A stretch of 28,530 nucleotides of DNA, taken from assembly GCA_024364805.1 (NCBI GenBank), contig CM044495.1, positions 44,518,217-44,546,746 of the forward strand. The letters run 5' to 3'. The notes beneath the pieces were generated by a model, which searched no databases, had not been told where the DNA came from, and saw only the letters and a list, made by a program, of their open reading frames with translations. Made by a program: the position numbers and the translations under genes. Source of the stretch: Euprymna scolopes. Taxonomy: Eukaryota; Mollusca; Cephalopoda; Sepiida; Sepiolidae. Shown here piece after piece: positions 10,434 to 20,480 of this stretch; the first letter of the stretch is position 1, and each line of letters opens with the position of its first letter.

Positions 10434-10762
10434 TTATTGTCGAACCCAGGAATCTTAACAGAATATTTAACCAAACAATTTATTTAATCGAAACGAGAAT
10501 CATGATTTTTTTCATAAATGAGAACTAAGCAGAAGTCTTAAGTAAATTACAGTTAGATTTTTAGTATCGCTTACGCTGAGGATAGAATCTCTACCTTCCA
10601 AAACATGTCATTTAGAACTGAATTTCATTTAGTCTTTTAATCATTGTGCCACGTGTCCGACTTGTACAAGATACTCGTGCACAAGAAGCTCTATAGTGAT
10701 GTCGGCCGAAATATTATGAGAAAAACACAAAAAAGAACTGTGGACTGAATAATGCTAATAAT
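10434..10762. other. Anonymous DNA between minisatellite and MITE
   Basis: No feature was recognised. The sequence is unique by eye and has no long open frame. Confidence 0.5.
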
Positions 10763-10961
10763 TACGGCTGTGACAACAGCATGTTATTTTTATTTTTTTT
10801 GACTCAAGTATATATCCGTTACTATCTTATATGGTTTTATATAGACTAATGTGGTTCTTTGTTGATTTGCCCTGTAGAGTATATACTTGATAATCAAAAG
10901 AATGAAAGTATACACTTGAGAATCAAAAGAATGAAAATAATATGCTGTTGTCACAGCCCTA
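10763..10961. mobile_element. hAT-like MITE, 199 bp
   Basis: The ends are inverted: ta(c/g)ggctgtgacaacagcat at the left and its reverse complement at the right. Similarity extends about 50 bp inward through tatttt.att..ttttga.tcaagt. The flanking octamers ctaataat (10755-10762) and caaataac (10962-10969) agree at 6 of 8 positions, consistent with a decayed 8-bp target duplication typical of hAT elements. Near the right end a roughly 30-bp piece (acttga.aatcaaaagaatgaaa) is tandemly duplicated. There is no transposase, so it is nonautonomous. The superfamily is an inference from the ends. Confidence 0.7.
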
Positions 10962-12048
10962 CAAATAACACACATATATCAGTCGATTCTGATGGAAGGT
11001 AGCCAAAAATATTGTTATATAAACCAGAGAGACACATTTATATCTGGCCAATTAGGACTACGAAATATAACTGCTTGTAGTTTTCTTATACAAAGTTATC
11101 TTTCTTGTTGATAAGAGGCACCTACAGTGATTCTCTCTGTAAGCACTTATTTTCAAATATCCATTAGTATGTTTTCGCCGTAGTATTTAATATTTTTCGG
11201 ATTATAAAAGGCGATGACAGAAATAGGCATTTTCCAACGATCGGTTTTAATCCGAATTCGGAATCTAGCAATTACATTAAATTATAAAAAAAGATATGTA
11301 AAAAATTTTCATCGGCAATTAAACGTATTTATAAAAGTTATTAACCTGTCATTTTCAAAAATTAAAACTTTGCGTTCTGACTAATATCAACGTATGTTAA
11401 ATATTTTTGCTATTCAAAATATTACCATGAATGATAATATCATATGTTTGAACACATACTAATATAGTCAATGAAATGTATAATCAATATCGCGCTGAGA
11501 ATGTTTTTTTTAATGTTTTTTTTGTAATTTGCTCCACATTCAAAAAGCGTACATATCTGTATAAATGTATAAGCGTTGAGAGGCAAGTAAATGTCGGTAA
11601 TTACATGCACTATTATTTTTATCAGCGCCGAGGACAGGTAAACATTTGAAAAGCACGTGTATCTTCATTAAATGTTATCGTTTGAATGTGGATAAATGGG
11701 CCATTTGTCTCTGATATTGAAATGTTAGAAAGTTTCCAGTTGTCTTTTTCAGTATTTTTGGTGCTATCTTTAGAGGTTTCTGTTTCCGCTGCCCAAACAG
11801 CATCAAACATGCCAGTAATCTTTCGTGATGCCAGGACCTATATTTTTAAAGGATTGCATGGAAATCTTTGTGTTTCTCTGAAATTTTTAAGGTGAAAGAG
11901 TGATTTTTCTGTACACTAATTCTCGCAATGCGTTCACTTTAAGTTTTTCATATTATCACAGTTAGACGAATTAAAGATATTATCGTGCACTAGAGGATAC
12001 CGGTAGTTTTTGAAAGTGTGTGATCACTGATGATGATCTGTATGACAA
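10962..12048. other. Anonymous AT-rich DNA
   Basis: Overlapping open frames at 11622-11810 (-) and 11686-11895 (+) of 62 and 69 codons have no motif I recognise. No element ends were found. Confidence 0.5.
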
Positions 12049-12152
12049 CGTGTAGTAGTAAAAATGATAATGATTATGATGATGATGAAACAACAACAAC
12101 AGCATGATAATAATAATTATAATAATAATAACAATAATAACAACAACAATAA
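12049..12152. repeat. Mixed trinucleotide tract (GTA, GAT, CAA, TAA)
   Basis: Successive short runs of tag, gat, caa and taa triplets lead directly into LINE-R copy B. A comparable caa/taa tract lies at 18906. Confidence 0.85.
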
Positions 12153-12827
12153 TAATGAATCAAAGTAAAAGAGGAAGGGGGGAAAATACACAGAATAAGC
12201 CAGAGAGCTGAAAGGAATGATGACGAAACTCAAAATAATACTTCAAACAAAAGGAACACTAGGAACAATTCCGAAAAACTTAAAAAAAAGAATGGGAGAA
12301 ATTTGAATCAGGAGAATGCCTGGAAAGAGACAACAAATAACAATAATGAAAACAGCTCAAATATTAAGGAAAACCCTTGAATGCAGAGACTAATACACAA
12401 AGCCATATGAGCGGGACAGACAAACTGCTACAGAGGCAAAAATGAAGCGTTACATGTAAATAAGAATATTGAAACTGCATATCCGTCCGCTATCCGACAC
12501 CCCTCATTGCTGCATCATCGAACCCCTCCCCCAGGGAACGATACAAAATAGTCGACAAGAGGCAAGGAGAATGGACAGACCGAGGAGAGGGCGCTGACTA
12601 GACTTCCGCTGGACAAGTGCGAAGAGAACATGGAACTTGAGGAGGCTCCTTGCCACTCAAATACCAGTGGAAACCAATGGCTGGTACCAGCGAGAAATCA
12701 ATGGTAAGTGGCCGTTGAGATAAAACAAATTTATTTGCAAATGTTAACGAGAGAGGTGGAGAGTACGGGGAATCTAAGGAGACTTGTTGTCAGCATCCAG
12801 GGATCACCACAGATTTTTACAACGAGA
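12153..12827 (+). mobile_element. LINE-R fossil B: C-terminal domain and 3' region
   Basis: From 12256 the frame reads TLGTIPKNLKKRMGEI and then, after a stop at 12304, continues in phase with TAQILRKTLE. This is the conserved post-reverse-transcriptase domain (GALGTIPK ... TARILRKVL) of an RLE-type non-LTR retrotransposon. Downstream, gaggctccttgccactcaaat, cagtgg..accaatgg and cagcgagaaatcaatgg align with copy C near 13745-13810. A 96-codon open frame at 12708-12998 spans the 3' region, the hairpin and the microsatellite and is probably not a gene. RLE clade membership (R2-like) is family knowledge plus inference. Confidence 0.75.
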
Positions 12828-12904
12828 GATCTTTGTGACCTAGTGGGAAAGCACCTTCAGAGCTTAGTAGCTCTGAAGGTGCTTTCCCACAGGTCACAAA
12901 GGTC
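12828..12904. other. Near-perfect long hairpin, 36-37 bp arms, 4-nt loop
   Basis: The left arm 12828-12864 and right arm 12869-12904 are reverse complements except for one mismatch and a single extra a in the left arm (ctagtggg against the complement of cccacagg). The loop is tagt. It lies at the 3' side of LINE-R copy B, immediately before (TAC)n. Such a stem could be a recent template-switch product, or, if transcribed, a miRNA-precursor-like stem. I see no evidence that it is transcribed. Confidence 0.95.
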
Positions 12905-12988
12905 TACTACTACTACTACTACTACTACTACCAATATTACTACTACTGCTGCTGTTATTACTAGTACTACTACTAATAATAATAATCC
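12905..12988. repeat. Compound (TAC)n(TAA)n microsatellite
   Basis: TAC triplets with some TGC/TGT variants pass into TAA triplets. It follows LINE-R copy B and its hairpin directly, so it may be the LINE's own 3' tail. Confidence 0.92.
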
Positions 12989-13139
12989 CTTCTCCTAAAT
13001 ATAAGAATAGACTCGATCAACTTGGGAAGTCAGTACACTAGGCACTATGCCAACAAGTATACCTTGAACAGCTAAACAAGTAAGAAAATACAAACCGGCG
13101 AAAGTATTTGAAAATTGAAATCACATAATACTATGTTTC

Positions 13140-14010
13140 ATAGACGTACACACAGATAAACCCATTCAAACAAGTCCACGCGATATCATAAAATATTAAC
13201 AGGCCAATAAGGTGCTGTTAAATCGTAGATTTCGGTGTTCAAGCAAACACAGGGTGAATATCAAAGAGACGGAAAAGCAAAGGGAATACATAGAACTGGG
13301 CAAGGAGCTGAGAGCCATACTGAATGTGAAGAAAGTCCAAATAACACCAATAACAGTATAAACTATAGGAAAAATCACTAAAATCATTATAAAACGAATG
13401 GGAGAAATTGGAATCAGGGAATGATTGATGCAGTGAATAGCAATAATGGAAACCATTTAAATATTTAGAATGTCACTGGATGCTGAAATTAATACACATG
13501 AGCAACAAACGATGATCGATCATATAGAAATTGCAACAGAATTAAAAAGAAAAATAGTTGGATACCACATGGAAACCTAAAAAAACCCAAAACTAAAAGT
13601 ATATAGTCCTTTACTAAGTCCTTCTCCACCAAAGAAAATAGTATTTTCATGAACTGACACTGCACAATAATGACAAATATATCGATGAGAAAGGAGACTA
13701 CATATAACTGTACTGGATGAGAGCGAATAGGACTAAGACCATGGAGAAGCTCATTGCAATCCAAATTCCAGTGATGACCAATGGTCATTGCCCGCGAGAG
13801 TTAAATGAAAAGCAGCTGTTGTGATTATGAAGATTCATTTGGCAAATGTTTTCGAAAGAGGCGAATAGTACTGAAAATCTGAAAATACCACTTGTCATTC
13901 ACACATATTGGGCAAACAAAATTGTTGTCAATGAGTAATCTCTGATAATAGCTTGTGTGTAGCTCGTAGAAGTATCATCAAGTAACATCATCATTAACAA
14001 CAACAATGTA
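13140..14010 (+). mobile_element. LINE-R fossil C: RLE-type endonuclease domain and 3' end
   Basis: This is the fullest of the LINE-R pieces. About 13150-13195 reads TDKPIQTSPRDIIKY, comparable with the RPD motif region of R2-type restriction-like endonucleases. At about 13258 the frame gives IKETEKQREYIELGKELR, comparable with their KxxKY segment. Then ITPITV, KRMGEIGIRE and a decayed ILRK region follow, interrupted by stops. The 3' region aligns with copy B for several hundred bases (ggagaagctc, attccagtgatgaccaatgg, gcgagagttaaatg, catttggcaaatgtt). It ends near catcatcattaacaacaac. The clade was judged from motif order and is not certain. Confidence 0.75.
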
Positions 14011-14034
14011 CTGGGGTAGTTCACAATCCTATAT

Positions 14035-14172
14035 TCATGATAATATGGATCCGCCTAGTAATATGTAAGCCAGGCATTACTGCTCCCCAGTGGAGATCAC
14101 ACACGTAATTTAACTGCTCGCAGTGAACACCGGGACACTTACATCTAAATATTGTAACCCCTAACCAGGATC
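14035..14172 (+). repeat. LTR-like left end of the Gypsy element
   Basis: It begins tcatgataatatgga and ends aatattgtaacccctaaccagg. The right-hand partner at 18783-18903 begins and ends the same way and has recognisable but diverged sequence between (cgcagtg.aca..). Exact LTR limits are unclear. The shared gacccctaaccagga block could be the inner LTR edge. Confidence 0.65.
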
Positions 14173-14822
14173 ACAACATTGCCGAGGTATGGATTCGGAA
14201 AAAGAAAACACAAGGATCTCCTTTGGATAAGCAACCAACTTCTGGTCAACAAACTCGTATTTCTACGTTTTTGAAAGAATAAATGGTGGCTTCACTAAGT
14301 CTTTAAAAAAAAAAAGAACTAACCTTGGGAAAAGTGTACTTTTCCAAACGCCGTTATTTGATAAACTACGTTTGCTATTGCTAAAAAAAAATCGAGTTAA
14401 TTAATTTCCAACGTTGGATGACATTTTTTATTGCCTCAGATTTTTTCTATGTCTAAAAGCATTTGTTTGTTAAAGGTGAAATTTTTTCCTGTTTTAATCA
14501 CACCCAGTTTTTCATTTGTGCAAACATCGTAATAATTCCTCCTAGCAAAAACCTATATTCGGTTTACAGTATATATACACTAGAACCCCCCCCCAACTTT
14601 TTTACTATGAGCAAAAGAGTCTTTATCGATAGCTACATGAATTCGTTTTGTCAGTAAACAAAGGGAAATGTATATAGGTTCTACGAAAAATTGAAACATC
14701 ATTCATTCCATGACGAGAATTCAGTATAACAACGCGAATACGCGACTGGATTTTTGCTTACAATTCGTTTTATAATTCTAATTTTTTCTGTACGCAAAAT
14801 ACTTCGTGTGTGTTTTTTTTCT

Positions 14823-14860
<38 letters not shown>

Positions 14861-15046
14861 GTTAAAATAAATACTCAAGTGTTTTTTGTTCTCTTCGGAA
14901 AATTGAACATTTCTTTCTGTTAAAACCATATGCACGTGATTTTTTTCCTCTTCCTACATATTAATTTGGTATATCTTCTCCGTAAAGTCGTAGATTTTCT
15001 TTTTTTACTATCTTAGACACAGATTTGTCTGGTAAGTCTATTTTCA
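14173..15046 (+). other. Gypsy leader region with homopolymers and (GA)n
   Basis: This untranslated stretch lies between the left LTR-like end and gag. It has an A run near 14305, a C run near 14587 and a (GA)n tract at 14823-14861. No protein is recognised. The open frame at 14699-14935 (-) is an artefact of the GA tract. Confidence 0.5.
14823..14861. repeat. (GA)n microsatellite
   Basis: About 19 GA units with one GG interruption. Confidence 0.95.
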
Positions 15047-16868
15047 AAATGGAAGAATTTTCAAGGCAAATAGGTCAAATGATATGGTTACAAAAGACTC
15101 ATAGTTTGGAATTAGAGAAACAAAGAAATAAGAAAGAAGAGAAAGACAAATACAACGACGAAAAAGAAGAAAAGAAAAAAGAGAGATAGTAGAGGAAAGA
15201 ATGCAATTCAGTGAAAAATATTATTCGTTGACATCTATGCTGATGACACGACCATCTATGGCAACACATCAAAGGCTGTAAATGACAAAGTTCTTTCTAA
15301 TTCTCTCTCTTCTGATCTTGAGCGCGTGGTACAATGGAAGAAGAGGTGGCTGGTCACTTTTAATGCATCCAACACCAAGCTTCTATCTTTACATCAGCAA
15401 CGCTCTGATCCCCATTTGGCATCAATTGAAATGGATGGCTCTCGTCTTGGGGAGGCTCCATGTTTTTACAAGCTACTGGGGTTGACCTTTACTCCTGATC
15501 TGAAATGGAACACATACATCAAATCTGTTGCCAGGACCGCTGGGAAAATGGTGGGATCTTTCTACCGCTCCAGAAAATATCTCACTACTACTGTAATTCT
15601 CTATCTGTATAAGAGCCAAGTACGTCCAAGGATGAGGTACTGCTACCACATCTGGGCAGCAGCTGCTAAAAAAAGCCTATCCTGCCTTGACAGAATACAA
15701 AATAGGCTTCGTGGTTTAGTGGGGGATGTCCTTTTCTCTTTCCTGCAACTTCTCTCCCAGAGAAGAGACGTTTTGAGCCTGTCTTTGTTTTATTGTTATT
15801 TCCATGGTATGTGCTCGTCTGACCTTGAATCCCCCCCCTCGCCAATCTTTCACGGAAAACACCCGTCTGGCTGAAACTACTGTCAATAATTTTCCCCGCT
15901 CTTTATTTGTGCTTTAATCGAAACGTAAATTCTATGAGCAATGCTTCTTTCTTAGAACTGCACGCCAGTGGAACTCTCTGCCACTTGCCTGTTTCCCACC
16001 TGACTACAACTTGCATGTCTTCAAGTCCAACATAAACAAACTTCTAACAAACCACCCCCTTAAGTAAGACGCTCTATCAAACCCCCCAATACTAATTATT
16101 ACTACAATACAATCTCATTGATTACTGTACACGCTATAACCCTTATCCCTGAGTGGCCTTCGGCCCTTAATAAATGGTGACCACCTTGCAAAAAAATAGT
16201 GAAAATACCGACACAGAAAAGGAAAAAAATGGAACTATTAACTAAAGTAATAGGGAAGAAAGGCAGCAACGAGTTAGACCAGGATGTTTTTTAGAAATAT
16301 TTCACTTTCGTCCTGAGGGAGATTTGACTTTTGAAGCCTATTTTCGCAGATTTGGTTACGTATTAAGGATTGATAGTAAGTTATGGAGTGCGCAGATGAA
16401 ATTTTGTATTTTATTACAGAAATTGGAAGATGTGAAACATAAGTTCGTGGACTACATCAACCCGAACCACGCGAACTAATTGTCTTTCGAGGAAATATTA
16501 ACATCTCTGATAGAATTATATGTGCAAACATCAGCTTACTTCATAAAAGATGGAGATGCATCAGCTTAACAAGCAAAAAATAAACAAAAACAAAATTAAA
16601 CCACATTTGCTTCAGTCGTAAATAGCCACTGCGACGACTTCGGACTATCCTCATTGATGCACCCCAACTTAAAGGTTCTGATTTTTATACAAGGTTTAGC
16701 GTTGGCTAGGGACGCTGAACTAAGATTCTGGGCACTAAACAGATTGGAAAAGGAACCAAACATAACCTTTCAACAATTGGCCGAGGAATGCCAAAGAATA
16801 ATCTCGGAGAACCAACACCCCCAAAAATATAGAGGCAGGTATAGCACACATTACAAATACACAAATTA
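15047..16868 (+). mobile_element. Gypsy gag fossil, split by the LINE
   Basis: The first part (about 15047-15215) starts MEEFSRQIGQM and is rich in Glu, Lys and Gln, like the N-terminal coiled region of cephalopod-type Gypsy gag. After the LINE, the region 16280-16480 holds the FHFRPEGDLTFEAYFRRF-type motif of the capsid domain. Sequence at about 16654-16869 contains LEKEPNITFQQLAEECQRI, the usual C-terminal gag motif before the nucleocapsid. It is a fossil and not expressible as a normal protein. Confidence 0.85.
15221..16197 (+). mobile_element. LINE-J, 5'-truncated copy inserted in Gypsy gag
   Basis: The insert opens within the reverse transcriptase just before the catalytic box: FVDIYADDTTIYGN at about 15224-15275. 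The same frame runs to 15874 with WKKRWLVTFNASNTK, LYKSQVRPRMRYCYHIW and SCLDRIQNRL, all conserved in this family. A one-base shift near 15865 puts the final segment, with TARQWNSLPLACFPPDYN and a tail ending NKLLTNHPLK, in another frame up to a stop at about 16066. A short 3' region with ccctgagtggcc and aataaatggtgaccacc ends in an A run. Flanking agtgaaaaata (15210-15220) and agtgaaaata (16198-16207) look like a target-site duplication. Jockey/CR1-like is my best guess at clade. Confidence 0.88.
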
Positions 16869-17379
16869 ACAATCAATATTACTCTCCAAACAGATAAGCG
16901 AACGCCAAACATGACCTTCGCGAAAAATCCACAAACAAAAGTTTCCTCGTAACCAATGTCAAGGATGTGGATAACTCTGCTGGCGGAACGATTACCCATA
17001 CTGGTCCCGGTAAGTAATCAATGCAGACGCAACGAACATAACGCCTCACTTGGAAGAGCAAAAGAACTACACAGGAGCTCCGTGAAAACGACGAGGACTC
17101 AAGCGGAGAAGGAAAATGTACGGAAGTACCTGGCGATAAAAATAGGGGGATAAGAATTTTAGACTTCAGCTTGACAGTGATTCGGAATTGTTCATCATAA
17201 ACCACCATAAGCCGTTCAGAATCGGAAAACCGAGGACGCTGAGAACCAAGAAAGTTGCTCGTTCAATAACTTGAGAAAGATGAGAATTTAAAGGTGAGGT
17301 TACCGCTAACGTAATGTTGAAAGAAAAACAAATACTGAATCTAAAGGTGTTTATATAAAAAAAAACACTAATAACCTTT
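16869..17379 (+). other. Gypsy gag-pol junction region
   Basis: This is fossil sequence between recognisable gag and reverse transcriptase parts. It should correspond to the nucleocapsid and protease region, but I could not identify a clear zinc knuckle or protease active-site motif. Open frames on both strands here are chance. Confidence 0.5.
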
Positions 17380-17950
17380 ATGGTACAGACTGGATTGGAA
17401 AATTTGAACTTTGCGACTCTTCCATAAGCAATTTTTGTCAAAAGATGGACAACATAACAGCCGAAGCAGAAAACCTTAAGAAAAACCTGAAGAAGCCGTG
17501 CCCCAATGCTTTTACGGACGAACGAAAATGGAGACGAAGATACAAGAAAATGCCACCCAGTCTTAAGAAAGAAACGCAACATACCGTTTGCCTCTATACG
17601 AAAATTGACGTATAACTATACAGACTCGTCAAAGCAGGAAATTGGACCCCAGTCGACTACAGCGAGTGGACTGTCCCCACCGTGTATATAAAAACTTCTC
17701 GACCGGGTTTAAAGCCAAACTTAATGATCATCATTACGCGCTACACAACCCCGAGGATGTTTTTATGATGGTAAATTGAGTGAAAATATTCTCAAAAATA
17801 CATCTGAGCGAAGCGGACATTCAGATTCCCGTTTAGGAAGAAATCTCCAAACTTTTGTGCGTTACCATTCACAAGGGACTATGTAAGTTCAATAGGTTAG
17901 CTTTCAGGATAAAAGTCGCACCAGCTATCTTTCAACACTTGATGGACAGT
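17380..17950 (+). mobile_element. Gypsy reverse transcriptase fossil
   Basis: Short conserved phrases appear in order across several frames: a NTNNLYGTDWIGKF-type protease/RT linker near 17365-17405, KKRNIPFASI near 17563-17592, WTVPTVYIK near 17670-17695, then KLLCVTIHKGLCKFNRLAF near 17848-17905 and VAPAIFQHLMD near 17915-17945. These match the N-terminal half of Ty3/Gypsy reverse transcriptase. The copy is broken. Confidence 0.82.
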
Positions 17951-18600
17951 ACTACCTCATAGTAGTTGACAGCTTCTCTAAGTGGCTTGAAGCCTTTAGG
18001 TGCAAACGTCAAACTACTGACTTCATTAGAAAAAACTTTTCATGAGTTATTCGCAAGGTCCGCAGTGGTCGAAAGTTTAGTGTCAGATAACGGCACTCAG
18101 TTTACATCAACGGACTTTAAAGAGTTCATGCAGTACTTCCAAGTAGAACATATCAAAACTCTGACTTCACCCTAGGTCAGACGTACAGGCTGAAAGATTT
18201 GTGGACACCTTGAAGAGGGCTTTGATGTAGATAAACGACACTCCATCCGAAAAAGCGCTGCAACAATTTTTTCAAGTGTACCGCCTAACGAGAATACGCC
18301 ATCCCAGATGTCTCCGGCGGAAGTGATCTTCGCAAGAAAAATACGGCCAGTCTTTGATAAAGTATTGCCAAAAAACAGATAAAATCTGCAAAGACAAGTG
18401 TTCCTAAGAAAAATTACGTGCCGAGGGAAAAATATTCTCTCTGATGCATAAAGATTATAATACTTTCTTGGAGCAAGGAACAATCAAAAACAGGATCGGC
18501 CGTATTGTTAAGATGGGGAAAGGATCACATTTCACGAATAAGTAACACTTGAACCAGATACTCAAAGGCACTACGAACTAGTAAACCGACACTTCAACAA
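17951..18600 (+). mobile_element. Gypsy integrase fossil and basic tail
   Basis: The integrase core is clear at about 17955-18175: a VDSFSKW-type motif, then SLVSDNGTQFTSTDF, the hallmark second-aspartate block. The following stretch up to about 18600 has the AERFVDTLKRAL motif and the usual C-terminal integrase region. It is part of a dead element. Confidence 0.88.
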
Positions 18601-18782
18601 GAGAATAGGCCTTTGATCTACTATCTGACATATTTGACTCGGAGCCCCCTCAAACTAGTACCGAAATACGTCGTTCCAGCAGAAAAAAGAAACTGACGGA
18701 CATTTTGGAGGCCAACGCGAGACCGAATAATTATATTTCGGGAAAATAAATCTTCATGGTGTTTTCTCTGGTGGTTAACATA

Positions 18783-18903
18783 GTCATGATAATATGGACA
18801 TGTTTGGCACATGTAAACAAGACATTTCTGCTCTCGAATGAAGAGCATACACGCAGTGCACATCAAGACTCTTTCACCTTAATATTGTGACCCCTAACCA
18901 GGA
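18783..18903 (+). repeat. LTR-like right end of the Gypsy element
   Basis: The partner of 14035-14172: tcatgataatatgga at the start and aatattgtgacccctaaccagga at the end, with partial similarity between. Confidence 0.65.
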
Positions 18904-18905
18904 CC

Positions 18906-18928
18906 AAAACAACAACAACAACAACAAC

Positions 18929-18963
<35 letters not shown>

Positions 18964-18968
18964 TAATA
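18906..18968. repeat. (CAA)n(TAA)n microsatellite
   Basis: About seven CAA triplets then about twelve TAA triplets, directly at the right end of the Gypsy element. The left flank of the element (about 13998-14008) also holds aacaacaac. Confidence 0.95.
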
Positions 18969-19149
18969 TTTACAAACCAAATATTATGAATGGAAAAAAA
19001 ACGATGTGATTGCAATAATATCGACATCACTTACAAATGCTCGTAAAGGGTCATGGAGGTAGAAATACTAAGGTGGGAAGCAAAAAATATATCTTCAATG
19101 ATAGGATGGAGAGAGTACTGGAATTAATAAGGTTTATTCCCAATAAAAA

Positions 19150-19332
19150 TCAAAGAAAAACCAAAGGGATGTTGCAAGGAAGAAATCAATGATAAGCAGT
19201 CCTTGTGACAAGGCAATGATTGTCGAAAGGCGAATGCTAATATGAATTTGAGGAGTTTTCTTGTCCCTCAACCTCCATGGAAAACTACCGGTTAATATCG
19301 ACAAGATGTGATAACCTCTGCGATTACTCCTT
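19150..19332 (+). mobile_element. LINE-R 3' tail, copy D
   Basis: agaaatcaatgataagcag with the following sequence through gaatttgaggag and cttgtccctca aligns with copy B from about 12700 (agaaatcaatggtaagtgg ... gaatctaaggagacttgttgtc). It runs into a (TTA)n/(GTA)n tract, again placing a trinucleotide tract at the family's 3' end. The stretch 18985-19149 may be more of the same copy but I cannot confirm it. Confidence 0.55.
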
Positions 19333-19380
19333 GTTATTAGTATTATTATTAGTAGTAGTAGTAGCAGTAGTAGTAGTATA
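19333..19380. repeat. (TTA)n(GTA)n microsatellite
   Basis: Short TTA triplets pass into GTA triplets with one GCA interruption. Confidence 0.9.
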
Positions 19381-19858
19381 TCAATAATAGTATTACAATA
19401 ATAAAATAATAGTTATTATTTATATCACTGCAAATTCTAGTCATAGTTGTTGTTATTGTTGAAATCGATGTACTATGAATGGTAATGAATGTACTGACAA
19501 AAGCCTAGGAGAAATTTGAATGAAAAGAGAAGATAAATCGACTGCAGAAGACGGCAATTCATGAGAAGGGCCTAATTCTTGGTTGAATTTTTTTATACGA
19601 ATAATAACGCATCACAACGGCGGCCGCTGTCCACCAACATGTATTTTAGACATAATAAAAATACTTACATACTGAAATAATTATAACAAATAAAGAGAAC
19701 TAATACTAAAAGAAATTCCATAAACCGACATCCTAGAATAAATAAAGAGCAAAAATAAATGTTTGTACATTACAAAATGAATGTGAAAATCTAAGTAATA
19801 TAGAAATGTCGAAGAAGGAATACACTAAATTGATCTCAGCTGAAAAGATACAGAGTGT
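19381..19858. other. Anonymous DNA
   Basis: No open frame or element motif. Degenerate ATA-rich remnants continue from the microsatellite to about 19420. Confidence 0.5.
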
Positions 19859-19919
19859 ACATGGACTTAGGGCGGAAGTCATTACCGCCCAAATTCCCCT
19901 GAAGCGTACTCGTCGCTTC

Positions 19920-19953
<34 letters not shown>
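19859..19953 (+). repeat. Possible short retroposon ending in a 30-A tail
   Basis: An uninterrupted run of 30 A (19924-19953) follows about 65 bp of relatively GC-rich sequence with a gggcgg ... ccgccc self-complementary stretch. This fits the 3' end of a poly-A retroposon, but I recognise neither the body nor flanking duplications. The perfect A run suggests youth or ongoing slippage. Confidence 0.4.
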
Positions 19954-19954
<1 letters not shown>

Positions 19955-20480
19955 GGGTGTTTAACTAACACGTAATATGTTTTTGATTTTTTTTTTATAT
20001 TAGAATTGATAATATGCCATTTTGCATTACTCGATTTACTGTTCTAATCTTTGTGTTTATATAAGATTGGAAGCGGCCATGCCACTCTTTCGGTTTAATA
20101 AACAACTTACATATTTGTAATTCTAGCTACTATGATTTGTCAAAAAGAGTACAAAAACACTTATTTGATGAATTCATGTAAAAAACCGTTCTCAGGATTA
20201 ATTTACAGGAGCTTGGTAATGTTCCGAGAAAAAATATGCAAAATAAGAACAAATATCTAATTAAGGTGTCATTAAAACTTGCATATATCGGCCAGTTAAT
20301 GAAAAACAAGCAGAAACCTATTCTGTTATAAATAACGAGTTTTTTTTGTTTGTGTCTTTATAAAGAAATGAAAAGCGCTGAATGAAATGGCAATAACTAT
20401 AAACACTATACAGACAAAAAATATTTTATACGAGTAGCTAAGCGGGCGGTAATCAACCTAGAGTTGTTATTTTCAGTAAA
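19954..20480. other. Anonymous AT-rich DNA
   Basis: Nothing recognised on either strand. Confidence 0.5.

Larger units (their letters stand above)
14035..18903 (+). mobile_element. Ty3/Gypsy retrotransposon fossil, broken, with a LINE inserted
   Basis: One + strand element can be followed from an LTR-like left end to an LTR-like right end. In order it shows a leader, gag, a reverse transcriptase region and an integrase region followed by a basic C-terminal tail. It is heavily broken, with many disruptions and substantial missing parts, so it is long dead. A LINE-J copy (15221-16197) lies inside gag. The two terminal repeats are only moderately alike, which also argues for age. The right end meets a (CAA)n(TAA)n tract. 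The family call is based on gag and pol motifs recognised by eye. Confidence 0.85.

Noticed and set aside
12708-12998. 96-codon open frame
   Set aside because: It runs through the LINE-R 3' region, the hairpin and a microsatellite, so it is not a plausible gene.
14178-14270. 32-codon stretch reading PLDKQPTSGQQTRISTFLK
   Set aside because: Recalls linkers in hAT or ZBED-type proteins but is too short and isolated to support a call.
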